A stretch of 51,489 nt of DNA from Anaerolineae bacterium (GTDB lineage Bacteria > Chloroflexota > Anaerolineae > Aggregatilineales > Phototrophicaceae), in the NCBI GenBank assembly GCA_026645945.1, contig JAPKMO010000018.1:1-51489 (forward strand). The letters are read 5' to 3'. Below, piece by piece: positions 26,857-36,181 of the stretch. The notes below the pieces were generated by a model. It saw only the letters and a list, made by a program, of their open reading frames with translations, was not told the DNA's origin and searched no databases. Numbering within the stretch: position 1 is the first letter of the stretch; each line of letters starts with the position of its first letter. The translations under genes and the position numbers were made by a program.

Positions 26857-26899
26857 GGTTTAATCGTCGAACAGCAGTAGCCCAAGAAAAGCAGGTCTT

Positions 26900-27913
26900 A
26901 TGCCCGAATACCCCCAAGATACCCGTCAGACACCGCGCGTGAGCAGCAACCAGCAGCACCCCGCCGCCCTGGCCCAAAACGTGGCGGAACGTATCGTCCA
27001 GAGCATCAACCAGGTCATCATCGGCAAACGTAATGAAGTTCGACTGACCGTTCTCGGTCTGCTCAGCCAGGGGCATATCTTAATTGAAGACATCCCCGGC
27101 GTTGGCAAGACCATGCTGGCAAAAGCCATCGCCCGCACCATCGGCTGTACATTCAGCCGCATCCAGTTCACCCCTGATATGCTTCCATCAGATATTACCG
27201 GCGTGTCGCTTTTTAACCAGAAAACCCGCGAGTTTGAGTTCCGCGCCGGGCCGATTATGGCTCAGATCGTCCTGGCCGACGAAATCAACCGCGCCACCCC
27301 CAAAACACAGGCCGCTTTGTTAGAAGCGATGGAAGAGCGGCAGATCACCGTAGACGGCGTAACCTACGCCATGGAAGAGCCGTTTATCATCCTGGCAACC
27401 CAGAACCCGATTGAATACGAAGGCACGTTCCCGCTGCCGGAAGCGCAGCTTGACCGTTTTATGATGCGTATCCAGCTTGGTTATCCCAGCCCTGCCGAAG
27501 AACTGACGGTGCTTTCCGCGCAGCAGTACGACCACCCAATCAATAATATTCGGCAGGCCATCAGCGTGCAGGAACTCATGGCCGCCCAGCAGGCCATTCG
27601 CCAGGTTTACGTCGCCGATGAAATCAAACAGTACATCATCAACCTGGCGAATGCCTCCCGCCAGCACCCAGATGTTTACCTGGGCAGCAGCCCGCGCGGC
27701 TCGCTGGCGCTGTTTCGCACATCGCAGGCGCGGGCCGCGATGGCCGGGCGCGATTACGTCATCCCGGACGATGTAAAAGCTCTGGCGGAGGCCACGCTCT
27801 CGCACCGCATTATCGTCGGCCCGGCAGCGCGAATCAAAGACATCACCGCCCGCACCATCGTACAGGACGTTCTGGCCTCCACCCCCATACCGGGTGCATC
27901 GGCATGGCAGTAA
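26900..27913 (+). CDS. MoxR-family AAA+ ATPase
   Basis: A 337-residue AAA+ ATPase. Walker A is [14 protein letters not shown], Walker B is VLADEINRA, and the MoxR signature [41 protein letters not shown] is clear. MoxR ATPases act as chaperone-like machines with VWA-domain partners to assemble or activate enzyme complexes. The DUF58 gene starts seven bases downstream, the usual MoxR-DUF58 arrangement. The nearby J-VWA protein might be a further substrate, but that is speculative. Confidence 0.94.
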   Translation: MPEYPQDTRQTPRVSSNQQHPAALAQNVAERIVQSINQVIIGKRNEVRLTVLGLLSQGHILIEDIPGVGKTMLAKAIARTIGCTFSRIQFTPDMLPSDITGVSLFNQKTREFEFRAGPIMAQIVLADEINRATPKTQAALLEAMEERQITVDGVTYAMEEPFIILATQNPIEYEGTFPLPEAQLDRFMMRIQLGYPSPAEELTVLSAQQYDHPINNIRQAISVQELMAAQQAIRQVYVADEIKQYIINLANASRQHPDVYLGSSPRGSLALFRTSQARAAMAGRDYVIPDDVKALAEATLSHRIIVGPAARIKDITARTIVQDVLASTPIPGASAWQ

Positions 27914-27920
27914 CCCTCCT

Positions 27921-29174
27921 ATGCCTAACCGTCGCAACGCCATCTATTTGCTGTTAATCATCAGTTTGCTCACCGGCCTTTTCACCGGGCGTTCCCTGTT
28001 TTTTAACATCGCCTATCTGCTGGGCGGTCTGCTGGCAATTTCTTTCGCCTGGTCTTGGATTTCGGTGCGCTGGATTAGCCTCAGCCGCAAAACTCGCGCA
28101 CGGCGGGCGCAGGTCGGGCGCAGCCTCGATGAAGCCTTCATCGTCCGCAACCGAACCATCCTGCCCAAGCTGTGGCTGGAAGTGCGCGATCACTCCACCC
28201 TGCCCGGCCACCGCGCCAGCCATGTCGTGCCGGCGCTGGGCGGACGTCGAAGCTATCGCTGGTATGTTGAAACGCCCTGTCTGGTTCGCGGCGAGTTCCA
28301 GCTTGGGCCGGTCACGCTTATCAGCGGCGACCCTTTCGGCTTTTTTTTGACGCCGCGCCGTCTGGACGCCACCTCCCGCGTCATCGTCTACCCGGCCACC
28401 GTCCCAATCAACCAGGTACACCTGCCGATGGGCCTCCTCTCCGGCGGCGCGGCGCAGCGCCAGCGCGCGCACCATATCACCACCAACGCCGCCGGCATCC
28501 GCGATTACGTGCCGGGCGACAGCTTCAACCGGATTCACTGGCCCAGTACGGCGCGTAAAGACCGGCTGCTGGTCAAAGAATTTGAGATTGATCCCCTGGT
28601 AGATATCTGGCTGTTCGTGGATTTTTCATCCACTTCGCTGGTCGAGGAGCCGACCGTTCAGCGCGTCGGGCGCACGGGGCCGGTGATTCCGACCAGCCAG
28701 GCCATCCCTGCTTCAACTGAGGAATACGGCGTCGTCGTGGCCGCCTCGCTGGCGAAATATTTTATCGAATCGGAGCGGTCGTTAGGTTTCGTCGGTTATA
28801 CGCCACACCGCGAAGTTCACCAGCCGGAACGCGGCAACCGCCAGCTTACCCGGATTCTGCAAACGCTGGCCGTCGCCCGCAGTTTCTCCAGCTATTCGCT
28901 CCAGCAAATGCTCACCCTGGAAACGCCTTACCTCACGCGCGGCACGACGCTGGTAATCGTCACCGCTTCGCTGGAGCAGGAGTGGATAAACGAAGCCCAG
29001 ATTCTCTCGCGGCGGGGGATTCGCCCCATGTGCATCCTGGTTGACCCGCATTCATTCGGCGGCGACAAACCGGCGGATGAAACGGTCGCCCTGCTGCGGC
29101 TCGGCAGGATTCCGACCTTGGTCGTCCATAAAGGCGACGACCTCAGCATGGCGCTGGCGCAGCGCCCAGGTTAA
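27921..29174 (+). CDS. DUF58 membrane-anchored protein (VWA-like)
   Basis: A 417-residue protein starting at ATG 27921 (CCCTCCT lies before it; an earlier in-frame GTG overlaps moxR). Two N-terminal membrane helices (~8-50) precede a beta-rich domain and the DUF58 core, recognised by GIRDYVPGDSFNRIHWPSTARKDRLLVKEFE (~190-222) and VDIWLFVDFSSTS, where a degenerate metal-site motif lies. These proteins pair with MoxR ATPases and have VWA-like folds. The last 32 bases overlap the acetyltransferase gene on the other strand, tail to tail. Confidence 0.92.
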   Translation: MPNRRNAIYLLLIISLLTGLFTGRSLFFNIAYLLGGLLAISFAWSWISVRWISLSRKTRARRAQVGRSLDEAFIVRNRTILPKLWLEVRDHSTLPGHRASHVVPALGGRRSYRWYVETPCLVRGEFQLGPVTLISGDPFGFFLTPRRLDATSRVIVYPATVPINQVHLPMGLLSGGAAQRQRAHHITTNAAGIRDYVPGDSFNRIHWPSTARKDRLLVKEFEIDPLVDIWLFVDFSSTSLVEEPTVQRVGRTGPVIPTSQAIPASTEEYGVVVAASLAKYFIESERSLGFVGYTPHREVHQPERGNRQLTRILQTLAVARSFSSYSLQQMLTLETPYLTRGTTLVIVTASLEQEWINEAQILSRRGIRPMCILVDPHSFGGDKPADETVALLRLGRIPTLVVHKGDDLSMALAQRPG

Positions 29175-29838
29175 CGCACCACCAGCGATAATCACCCACC
29201 GGGACAAAACCGGCCTTCCGAGCGTTCTCAGCCGCCCATTCGTCCGGCACAAGTGCCCCTGCCAAGTCAAGTTTTTGTTCCGCGCACACGCTTTGCGCGC
29301 GGCGGAAAGCCGCTGTTGTATAAACTTCCTCCAGCCAGACACCCCTGTAATTCAGCGTTCTGACCGGGATGAGATAGGCGTCGTCCGAGGAATGCGAACT
29401 TCCTGCCGCGCCATCAGACGATAGATAAAGACTCCGCACCCGATTTTCACAGCTGTAGCCGCAGCCGGCGAACACCCGCCGGCTCGCCTGATTATCCACC
29501 GCCACCAGCGCCCGCGCCAGTTCCGCGCCCCGTTCGCAGCCGGCGCGCGTGGCCGCCGTCACCAGTCGGCGGGCAGCCCCCTGGCCGCGATAGTCGGGTT
29601 GAGCCGCCAGTAGGTCTACTTCCCACCGGCGCGCGCCTCCATACGCGGCTGTCATAAAACTATCCACAAAACCGATTATCCTGCCGTTCACCTCGGCCAC
29701 CAGAGTCACATGCGCCGCATCGCCGAGCGCGGCGCGGATGCGGTCCAGGTTCGCGGCCTCGTCCGGCCATACCGCCTGTTTAATCGCCAGGAGCGCCTCA
29801 ACATCCTGAATAATCGCCCGGCGAATGTCAAATACCAT
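29143..29838 (-). CDS. GNAT-family N-acetyltransferase
   Basis: A 231-residue protein. The N-terminal GNAT domain (~1-150) has the acetyl-CoA motif A as DLLAAQPDYRGQGAARRLVTAA (R/Q-x2-G-x-G/A) and the motif B segment AVDNQASRRVFAGCGY. The second half (~150-231) looks like a weaker repeat that lacks the CoA loop, so it may bind substrate. It transfers an acetyl group to an unknown amine. The ATG is preceded by AAAGGG. The 3' end overlaps the DUF58 gene by 32 bases. Confidence 0.88.
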   Translation of the reverse strand: MVFDIRRAIIQDVEALLAIKQAVWPDEAANLDRIRAALGDAAHVTLVAEVNGRIIGFVDSFMTAAYGGARRWEVDLLAAQPDYRGQGAARRLVTAATRAGCERGAELARALVAVDNQASRRVFAGCGYSCENRVRSLYLSSDGAAGSSHSSDDAYLIPVRTLNYRGVWLEEVYTTAAFRRAQSVCAEQKLDLAGALVPDEWAAENARKAGFVPVGDYRWWCVNLGAAPAPC

Positions 29839-29871
29839 CGAACGCCCTTTCCTGCCGAATAGACCTGAGAT

Positions 29872-29900
29872 AATATAACCCTGCCCGTATAAAACTGTAA
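29872..29900 (-). promoter_or_regulatory. Promoter of the acetyltransferase gene
   Basis: On the minus strand TTACAG (29895-29900), a 17-base spacer and TATATT (29872-29877). Confidence 0.6.
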
Positions 29901-29912
29901 GGATATGCTTAC

Positions 29913-31529
29913 TTGGTCATCAACAACGCCGATCACCGCCCATCTCCCCGCAGCGCCTATCTTTACGTCTGCGTCTTTACCGGCGGCATGACCACGCTGG
30001 CCGTTGAACTTTCGGCTTCTCGCCTGCTTGGTAACATTTTCGGCACCAGCAACATTGTCTGGGCCAATGTGATCGGTCTGATCCTGCTGTATCTCACAGT
30101 GGGTTATTTTATCGGTGGCCGGTGGGCAGATCGCTCGCCGCATTATTCGACCTTCTATCGCATCCTGGTATGGAGCGCATTTTTGAGTGCCCTCATCCCG
30201 CTGGTGTCCCGCCCCATCCTGACCACAGCCGCCGCAGCCTTCGCCGGCGCTCAGGCGGCGCTGGCGCTGGGATCGTTTTTTTCGATCCTCATCCTGTTTT
30301 CCGTCCCTGTGACACTGCTCGGCTGCGTCTCGCCGTTCGCCATTCGCCTGGCTTTGGGCGGCATCGCCGACAGCGGCAGAACCGCCGGGCACATTTATGC
30401 CATCAGCACATTGGGCAGCCTGGTCGGAACTTTTTTACCGACCCTTTTTATCATCCCCGAACTGGGAACGCTGCGTACTTTTTTGCTGTTCGGGGGCATT
30501 CTTTACGCCGTTGGTTTCATCGGCCTCTGGCGGCAGCAGCGCCGCGCCGCCCTGCGCTGGTTATGGATGCCGCTCCTCATCGGCCTGCTGACCATCCTCG
30601 CGCCAGACGGCCCGCTCCGCCCGCCCTTCCCCGGCGCGACCCTGCTGTACGAAGACGAGAGCGCCTATAACTACATCCAGGTTCAGGAAGACGCCGCCGG
30701 AAACCGCTATCTGTATCTGAACGAAGGCCAGGGCATCCACAGCCAGTGGAGTCCCAACACCTACGCCGACGATCACCGCACTTGGAGCTTCTTCCTCACC
30801 GCGCCCTATTTTAATAACCCGCCCTTTGCACCTTCCGACGTTGAGGCGCTTTGCATCGTCGGCCTCGCTGCCGGCACAATCGCCCGCCAGTATACGGCGG
30901 CATACGGTCCAATACCGATTGACGGCATCGAGATAGACCCCGGCATCATCGAAGCTGGCGCGCGCTACTTTGAGATGAATGCGGAAGCCATGCCGAACCT
31001 GACCGTTTACGCACAGGACGGACGTTACATGCTTAACCAGCTTGACCGGTCTTATACCGTCATCGCCGTAGATGCTTATCGCCCCCCCTACATTCCCTGG
31101 CATCTGACGACGGTGGAATTTTTCCAGGAAGCGCGCCGCCGCCTGGCCGACAACGGAGTGGTAGCCGTCAACGTCGGGCGCACGAATACCGACCGCCGCC
31201 TCGTAGACGCGCTGGCCGCCACGCTGCGCGCGGTGTTTTCAGATGTATATGCGATGGACGTTCCCAATTCCTTTAATACCATCCTGGTCGCCACTTCGCA
31301 GCCCGCCTCATCAGAAAATCTGGCGCATAACCTCAGCACCCTGCCCGCCGATGCCGACCCGCTCCTGCGCGACGCGCTGACGTGGGGTGTGTTGCATCTC
31401 GTGCCGGTCGGCCATTCTAATCTCATCTTCACCGACGACCGCGCCCCGGTGGAAACATTAGTTGACTCGCTGGTTCTCAACTTCCTCATTTCCGGCGGAG
31501 CAGACCAGTTGGCCGTTCAGCAGCCGTGA
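29913..31529 (+). CDS. Membrane-bound spermidine-synthase-like protein
   Basis: A 538-residue protein starting at TTG 29913 with AAGGAT eight bases upstream. The first ~230 residues form about seven membrane helices (GGMTTLAVELSASRLLG opens the family's typical fused MFS-like region). The C-terminal part (~240-538) is a spermidine-synthase-type Rossmann domain with LYEDESAYNYIQVQED, ALCIVGLAAGTIARQY, PIDGIEIDPGIIE and the motif VIAVDAYRPP in place of the usual DxxD site. It lacks obvious polyamine-synthase substrate residues, so a methyltransferase- or aminopropyltransferase-like activity is uncertain. The next gene follows six bases later. Confidence 0.88.
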   Translation: MVINNADHRPSPRSAYLYVCVFTGGMTTLAVELSASRLLGNIFGTSNIVWANVIGLILLYLTVGYFIGGRWADRSPHYSTFYRILVWSAFLSALIPLVSRPILTTAAAAFAGAQAALALGSFFSILILFSVPVTLLGCVSPFAIRLALGGIADSGRTAGHIYAISTLGSLVGTFLPTLFIIPELGTLRTFLLFGGILYAVGFIGLWRQQRRAALRWLWMPLLIGLLTILAPDGPLRPPFPGATLLYEDESAYNYIQVQEDAAGNRYLYLNEGQGIHSQWSPNTYADDHRTWSFFLTAPYFNNPPFAPSDVEALCIVGLAAGTIARQYTAAYGPIPIDGIEIDPGIIEAGARYFEMNAEAMPNLTVYAQDGRYMLNQLDRSYTVIAVDAYRPPYIPWHLTTVEFFQEARRRLADNGVVAVNVGRTNTDRRLVDALAATLRAVFSDVYAMDVPNSFNTILVATSQPASSENLAHNLSTLPADADPLLRDALTWGVLHLVPVGHSNLIFTDDRAPVETLVDSLVLNFLISGGADQLAVQQP

Positions 31530-31535
31530 GGGCTT

Positions 31536-32252
31536 ATGACTGATTCTCCTACTCAACCGGCATCAGAGCAGAATAAACCATCCTTTATAGTTCGTGCGAT
31601 GGCCTGGTGCGTCACACTTTCAACGCCCGTTCTGCTGGTCATGCTCAGCGTCCGCCTAGTTATGACACCGCTTTTCATCCAACTGGTCTACAATCGTCCT
31701 GGTTTTCCCGCCGATTTTTATGGATTGACCACCCAGGAACGAATTCGATATGCGCCCCGCACGCTGGAGTATTTGCTCAATGCCGAGGACATCACTTTTT
31801 TAAGCAACATGCGTTTTCCCGACGGCCAATCCATGTTTAATGCCCGCGAGTTACACCATATGCAGGATGTAAAATGGGTAACTCAGGTGGCCTTTGCCCT
31901 GGCGGTGGGGCTGGCCGTCGTCGTCGCCGTAATGGCTGCCGCCCTGGTCAGAAGCAAACAGACGCGCCCCCTGCTGCGCCGCGCCCTGCTGCGCGGCAGC
32001 CTGTTCACACTGGCTATGATTTTTGCCATCGTGGTGGTCGCCGTGTTCAACTGGAACTTCTTTTTCAATACTTTCCACCAGCTTTTTTTTGAAAGCGGCA
32101 CCTGGCGCTTTGAATACTCCGACATGCTTATTCGCCTTTTCCCGGAGCAGTTCTGGTTTGAAGCCGCGCTGGCCACCGGCAGCCTCACCGTCATCGGCGC
32201 GGGGCTGGTTTACATCCTGGCCGGACGCCGAAAATCAGAATATGACATTTGA
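31536..32252 (+). CDS. DUF1461/TIGR01906-type membrane protein
   Basis: A 238-residue membrane protein with an N-terminal helix, a ~75-residue external loop and three further helices. The loop carries the family marks FYGLTTQERIRYA, FNARELHHMQDVKWV and the following FFNTFHQLFFESGTWRFEYSDMLIRLFPEQFW, typical of TIGR01906. Function is unknown in the family. The gene is six bases after the spermidine-synthase-like gene, so it is co-transcribed with it. Confidence 0.88.
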   Translation: MTDSPTQPASEQNKPSFIVRAMAWCVTLSTPVLLVMLSVRLVMTPLFIQLVYNRPGFPADFYGLTTQERIRYAPRTLEYLLNAEDITFLSNMRFPDGQSMFNARELHHMQDVKWVTQVAFALAVGLAVVVAVMAAALVRSKQTRPLLRRALLRGSLFTLAMIFAIVVVAVFNWNFFFNTFHQLFFESGTWRFEYSDMLIRLFPEQFWFEAALATGSLTVIGAGLVYILAGRRKSEYDI

Positions 32253-32276
32253 CCGGGTGGAGCGTGAACCTTGACT

Positions 32277-32305
32277 TTGACAGAGGGAGTAGGGAGTGTT
32301 AATCT
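32277..32305 (+). promoter_or_regulatory. Promoter of the yvcK-like gene
   Basis: Perfect TTGACA (32277-32282), a 17-base spacer and TAATCT (32300-32305). Confidence 0.55.
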
Positions 32306-32334
32306 TTTCTTTTAGACTGGTTCGGGTTAGCTGA

Positions 32335-33648
32335 ATGGTAATGTTCAGGCCGCAGGCGCTGGTGAAACTGCTTACCCCTGGCATCGGCGTAAAACGCTGG
32401 CTGGCGCTCCTGTTGGTGGGTATTTTGATGGTATCAGCCGGGCTGTCCTACATGACGCTGGTTTTGATGGGCATCCACCCGATCGCCAATCTTCCGGCTG
32501 TTGGCGAATGGCTGCTAATTATCGTGGCTGTCGCATTTGGTCTGGACATTGTGGTTCTGGCCGTCGTTCGACTTTCGCGCAGCATCCTGGCCCCCTACCG
32601 CCGCCATCAGCAGGGGCGGGTTATTGATGTTGTTTATGCACACAGCAGGCGGCAGAAGGGTTTAAAAGCGGTTGTGATCGGCGGGGGTACGGGGCTACCA
32701 TCCGTATTGCGCGGGTTAAAACAATACACCAGCAATATAACCGCCGTCGTCACGGTCGCCGATGATGGCGGCAGTTCGGGCCGCCTGCGCCGGGAACTGG
32801 GCGTGCTGCCGCCGGGTGATCTGCGTAACAACATCGCCGCCCTAGCCGACGACGAAAGTCTGATGACCCGGCTGTTTCAACACCGTTTTAACACCGGCGG
32901 CGAGCTGGGCGGCCACGCTTTTGGCAATCTCTTCATCAGCGCCCTGGCGGGAGTAACCGGCAGTATCGAAACCGCCCTTATTGAAACCGAGCGCGTGCTG
33001 AATATCCAGGGCCGTGTGCTGCCTGCCACCCTGGAAGACGTAAACCTCTCGGCTCTGATACGTTTACCGGCATCCAACCGCCTGATAATGGTGCATGGGG
33101 AGTCGATCATCACCGAAACCGGCGGGCAAATCGAAGCTTTGCAGCTTACTCCGTCAAACGTGCAGGCCTACGAGGAGAGTGTTCGTGCCATCCTGGAAGC
33201 GGATTTAGTCGTCATCGGGCCGGGCAGCCTGTTTACCAGCATTTTGCCCAATCTTCTGGTTCGAGGCATTGCGGAGGCGCTGCGCGCAACCGGCGCTTAT
33301 CGGATTTACATCTGCAACGTCGCCACGCAGCCCGGCGAAACCGACGGATTTACCGTTGCCGACCATGTGCTGGCGATAGAGCGCCATGTTGGTCGCGGTG
33401 TATTCCAGGCTGTCCTGGCAAATAACGCCTACCCGACCGAAAATGCGGGGCCAAACACCCGTTACGTGCGCTCTGCGCCCGCCCATCACGAAATTTTGCA
33501 GCGGTACGAAGTGCGTTACGCCGACCTGACTGACCCCGAACACCCCTGGCGGCACGACCCACAAAAACTCGTTAAAGCTATCTGGCAGCTTAACGAGCAG
33601 GAGCGGTTCGGCAGTAACGCGGCAGTATCTGCCATCGAAGAAGTTTAA
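32335..33648 (+). CDS. YvcK/CofD-like gluconeogenesis factor, membrane-anchored
   Basis: A 437-residue protein. Two membrane helices lie at the N-terminus (~20-80), which the soluble Bacillus YvcK lacks. The CofD-like core starts at VVIGGGTGLPSVLRGLK (~108) and has VTVADDGGSSGRLRRELG, PPGDLRNNIAALA, HAFGNLFISAL and VIGPGSLFTSILPNLLV. YvcK binds UDP-GlcNAc and governs carbon use and cell-wall precursor supply. It lies just upstream of gap-pgk-tpiA, which fits a link to central carbon flow. An alternative start is ATG 32341. Confidence 0.92.
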   Translation: MVMFRPQALVKLLTPGIGVKRWLALLLVGILMVSAGLSYMTLVLMGIHPIANLPAVGEWLLIIVAVAFGLDIVVLAVVRLSRSILAPYRRHQQGRVIDVVYAHSRRQKGLKAVVIGGGTGLPSVLRGLKQYTSNITAVVTVADDGGSSGRLRRELGVLPPGDLRNNIAALADDESLMTRLFQHRFNTGGELGGHAFGNLFISALAGVTGSIETALIETERVLNIQGRVLPATLEDVNLSALIRLPASNRLIMVHGESIITETGGQIEALQLTPSNVQAYEESVRAILEADLVVIGPGSLFTSILPNLLVRGIAEALRATGAYRIYICNVATQPGETDGFTVADHVLAIERHVGRGVFQAVLANNAYPTENAGPNTRYVRSAPAHHEILQRYEVRYADLTDPEHPWRHDPQKLVKAIWQLNEQERFGSNAAVSAIEEV

Positions 33649-33724
33649 TCAAGTGAGCATCGTCATTTTTATGCCGAACCGGATACAATAACCGGGGCAT
33701 ACAATATACAAGGAGCGTAACAAC

Positions 33725-34732
33725 ATGGCAATTCGCATAGGTATCAATGGTTTTGGACGCATCGGTCGGCAGGTAGTCCGCGCCATTCGGGAAAGCTACC
33801 CCAACGACATTGATATCGTGGCCTTCAACGACCTGGGCGATCTGAAGACGATGGCGCACCTTTTCCGCTATGACTCGAACTATGGCCGTTATCCCGGCCA
33901 GGTCGAGGTTAAGGAAGGCGCGCTGGTTGTGGACGGCGACGAAATCAAGGCGCTGGCGGAAAAAGACCCGGCTAATCTGCCCTGGAAAGACCTGGGCGTG
34001 GACATCGTGATCGAAAGCACCGGCAGGTTCACCGACCGCGACTCAGCGAGCAAACACCTGGCCGCCGGCGCGAAGAAGGTCATCATTTCCGCCCCGGCCA
34101 AAAACGAAGACATCACCATCTGCCTGGGCGTGAACGGTGACGCTTACGACCCGGCCACTCATCACATCATCTCGAATGCGTCCTGCACCACCAACTGCCT
34201 GGCGCCGGCGGCTAAAGTTGTCCACGACAACCTGAAGATCGTCCGGGGCATGATGACCACCATCCACAGCTACACCAACGATCAGAACATCCTCGACCTG
34301 CCGCACAAAGACCTGCGGCGCGCCCGCGCGGCGGCGCTCAGCATGATCCCAACCACCACCGGCGCGGCCAAAGCGGTGTCGCTGGTCATCCCGGACCTGA
34401 AGGGTAAGTTCGATGGTTTCGCCGTCCGCGTCCCCACCCCCACCGTTTCGCTGGTGGACTTCGTGGCAACCGTCGAAAAAGAAACCACTAAAGACGAACT
34501 GATCGCCATGTTCGAGGCCGCCGCCAACGGCCCGATGAAGGGTATCCTGGGCGTCTCGAACGAGCCGCTGGTATCGGTGGACTTCAAGGGCGACAGCCGT
34601 TCGAGCATCATTGACGCCGGCTCCTGCATGGTCATGGGCAATCTGGTCAAGGTCATCACCTGGTACGATAACGAATGGGGGTATTCCGTCCGTGTCGCCG
34701 ACCTGACCAAGATGATTGGCGAAAAACTCTAA
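33725..34732 (+). CDS. gap: Glyceraldehyde-3-phosphate dehydrogenase
   Basis: A 335-residue type I enzyme. It oxidises glyceraldehyde-3-phosphate with NAD and phosphate. The N-terminal [19 protein letters not shown] is the NAD site, [12 protein letters not shown] holds the catalytic Cys, and the phosphate sites are visible in [18 protein letters not shown] and [27 protein letters not shown] closes the protein. AAGGAG lies ten bases before the ATG. Two TACAAT-like -10 boxes lie upstream (33684 and 33700) without clear -35 boxes. A terminator follows, ahead of pgk. Confidence 0.97.
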   Translation: MAIRIGINGFGRIGRQVVRAIRESYPNDIDIVAFNDLGDLKTMAHLFRYDSNYGRYPGQVEVKEGALVVDGDEIKALAEKDPANLPWKDLGVDIVIESTGRFTDRDSASKHLAAGAKKVIISAPAKNEDITICLGVNGDAYDPATHHIISNASCTTNCLAPAAKVVHDNLKIVRGMMTTIHSYTNDQNILDLPHKDLRRARAAALSMIPTTTGAAKAVSLVIPDLKGKFDGFAVRVPTPTVSLVDFVATVEKETTKDELIAMFEAAANGPMKGILGVSNEPLVSVDFKGDSRSSIIDAGSCMVMGNLVKVITWYDNEWGYSVRVADLTKMIGEKL

Positions 34733-34765
34733 CCGGGGTTGTAAACCGTTGCGATAGCGATTAAC

Positions 34766-34801
34766 GAGGCGAGGCGAGCATTTGTTCCTCGCCTCTTTCT
34801 T
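34766..34801 (+). terminator. Terminator between gap and pgk
   Basis: GAGGCGAGG (34766-34774) pairs perfectly with CCTCGCCTC (34787-34795) around a 12-base loop, then TTTCTT. It may limit read-through from gap into pgk, so gap could be made in excess. Confidence 0.85.
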
Positions 34802-34823
34802 GCATGGAGGCAATGATAAATAA

Positions 34824-36011
34824 ATGAATAAAATGACCGTTCGTGATATTGACCTGAAGGGCAAGCGCGTGCTGGTGCGCGTGGACTTCAACGTGCCTAT
34901 CGAAAACGGCAGCGTCACCGACGATACCCGCGTGCGCGCCGCCGTCCCCACCCTCAAATACATCCTCGACCAGAAGCCTCGCTCGGTCGCACTGATGTCC
35001 CACCTGGGTCGCCCGAAAGCCGGCCCCGAACCCAAGTTTTCGCTGCGCCCAGTTGTCCCGGTGCTGGCCGGGCTGCTCGGCGCGGATGTGTTTTTCGCCG
35101 AGGACTGCGTTGGGCCGGTGGCAGAGCAGGCCGTCGCCAACCTACCGGAAGGCGGCGTGCTGCTGCTGGAAAACACCCGCTTTTATAAGGGTGAAGAAAA
35201 GAATGACCTCGAACTGGCGCAGCAAATGGCTAAACTTGGCGATGTGTACGTCAACGACGCCTTCGGTTCGGCGCACCGCGCGCACTCCTCAACCGAGGGC
35301 GTGGCGCGCTACCTGCCCGCCGTTTCCGGCCTGCTGATGGAAAAAGAACTGGATTATCTGGCAACCGCGCTGGAAAATCCGCAGCGCCCCTTCGTTGCCA
35401 TCCTGGGCGGCGCGAAAGTCTCCGACAAAATCGCCGTCATCGAGGCGCTGCTGGGCAAGGTGGACAAACTCCTGATCGGCGGCGGCATGGCGAACACCTT
35501 CTTTAAGGCAAAGGGGTATGCGATGGGCAATTCGCTGGTCGAAGCGGATGCCGTGGAAACCGCCCTCAACCTGCTGAAAGCCGGCGGCGACAAACTGGTG
35601 CTGCCCGTTGACGCCGTTCTGGGTGACGAATTCAAGAACGATGCCAACATCCAGACCATCGCCATCGAACAGGGCGTACCGGACGGCTGGGCATTTTATG
35701 ATATCGGGCCGCGCACGGTTGAACTGTTCGCGCAAACACTGAAAGGCGCTAAAACGGTGGTCTGGAACGGGCCGATGGGCGTCTTTGAAATGCCGAATTT
35801 CGCCAAAGGCACTAACGCCGTTGCCCAACTGCTGGCCGACATCACCGGCAGCGGCGCAGTAACGATCATCGGCGGCGGCGACTCGGCGGCAGCGGTCGAA
35901 CAGTCCGGCCTGGCCGATAAAATTACGCACATCTCCACCGGCGGCGGCGCCAGCCTGGAAATGCTGGAGGGCAAAGCCCTGCCCGGCGTGGTCGCCCTCA
36001 AGGATAAATAG
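34824..36011 (+). CDS. pgk: Phosphoglycerate kinase
   Basis: A 395-residue enzyme that makes ATP from 1,3-bisphosphoglycerate. Characteristic stretches are [69 protein letters not shown], the hinge region [10 protein letters not shown] and the nucleotide-binding [14 protein letters not shown] and [14 protein letters not shown]. All substrate arginines and the C-terminal nucleotide loops are present. A terminator separates it from gap. TPI follows after 170 bases with its own promoter-like box. Confidence 0.97.
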   Translation: MNKMTVRDIDLKGKRVLVRVDFNVPIENGSVTDDTRVRAAVPTLKYILDQKPRSVALMSHLGRPKAGPEPKFSLRPVVPVLAGLLGADVFFAEDCVGPVAEQAVANLPEGGVLLLENTRFYKGEEKNDLELAQQMAKLGDVYVNDAFGSAHRAHSSTEGVARYLPAVSGLLMEKELDYLATALENPQRPFVAILGGAKVSDKIAVIEALLGKVDKLLIGGGMANTFFKAKGYAMGNSLVEADAVETALNLLKAGGDKLVLPVDAVLGDEFKNDANIQTIAIEQGVPDGWAFYDIGPRTVELFAQTLKGAKTVVWNGPMGVFEMPNFAKGTNAVAQLLADITGSGAVTIIGGGDSAAAVEQSGLADKITHISTGGGASLEMLEGKALPGVVALKDK

Positions 36012-36050
36012 GTTCGCCCCTTACGCCTGTTTGCCTGCCGCCGTTTACAC

Positions 36051-36056
36051 TATAAT
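36051..36056 (+). promoter_or_regulatory. Perfect -10 box ahead of tpiA
   Basis: TATAAT at 36051-36056. The best -35 candidate TTGCCT (36031-36036) gives only a 14-base spacer, so this is tentative. Confidence 0.4.
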
Positions 36057-36082
36057 CGGGGTTGGCGAACAGGTCTGCTATA

Positions 36083-36150
36083 CGGGAGAGCGAGGTTAAA
36101 AACGGGTATGCCGGCTCACCGGCCTGCCCGGCTTGCCGAACGCTCTCCCG
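36083..36150 (+). promoter_or_regulatory. Structured leader of tpiA (nested stem-loops)
   Basis: CGGGAGAGCG (36083-36092) pairs perfectly with CGCTCTCCCG (36141-36150). Inside it, CGGG (36103-36106) pairs with CCCG (36127-36130), and GCCGG (36110-36114) pairs with CCGGC (36119-36123) around a CTCA loop. No T tract follows, so it is not a standard terminator. It ends about 30 bases before the tpiA start and may act on translation or RNA stability. Confidence 0.6.
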
Positions 36151-36181
36151 AATACTATCATTCATCCCAGGAGCATCAATC

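Noticed and set aside
29143..29174. Tail-to-tail overlap of the DUF58 and acetyltransferase genes as a sign of error
   Set aside because: Both frames are well supported up to their stops; short convergent overlaps also occur at 38052-38079.
34043..35176. Minus-strand open frame of 377 codons across gap and pgk
   Set aside because: It spans two unmistakable glycolytic genes on the other strand and has no domain.
36083..36150. tRNA or other known RNA gene in the tpiA leader
   Set aside because: There is no T-loop consensus or acceptor stem with the right spacing; it looks like a leader structure or repeat instead.
36062..36181. In-frame ATG that would add 40 residues to triosephosphate isomerase
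   Set aside because: It runs through the hairpin leader; the enzyme's conserved start and ribosome site are at 36182.
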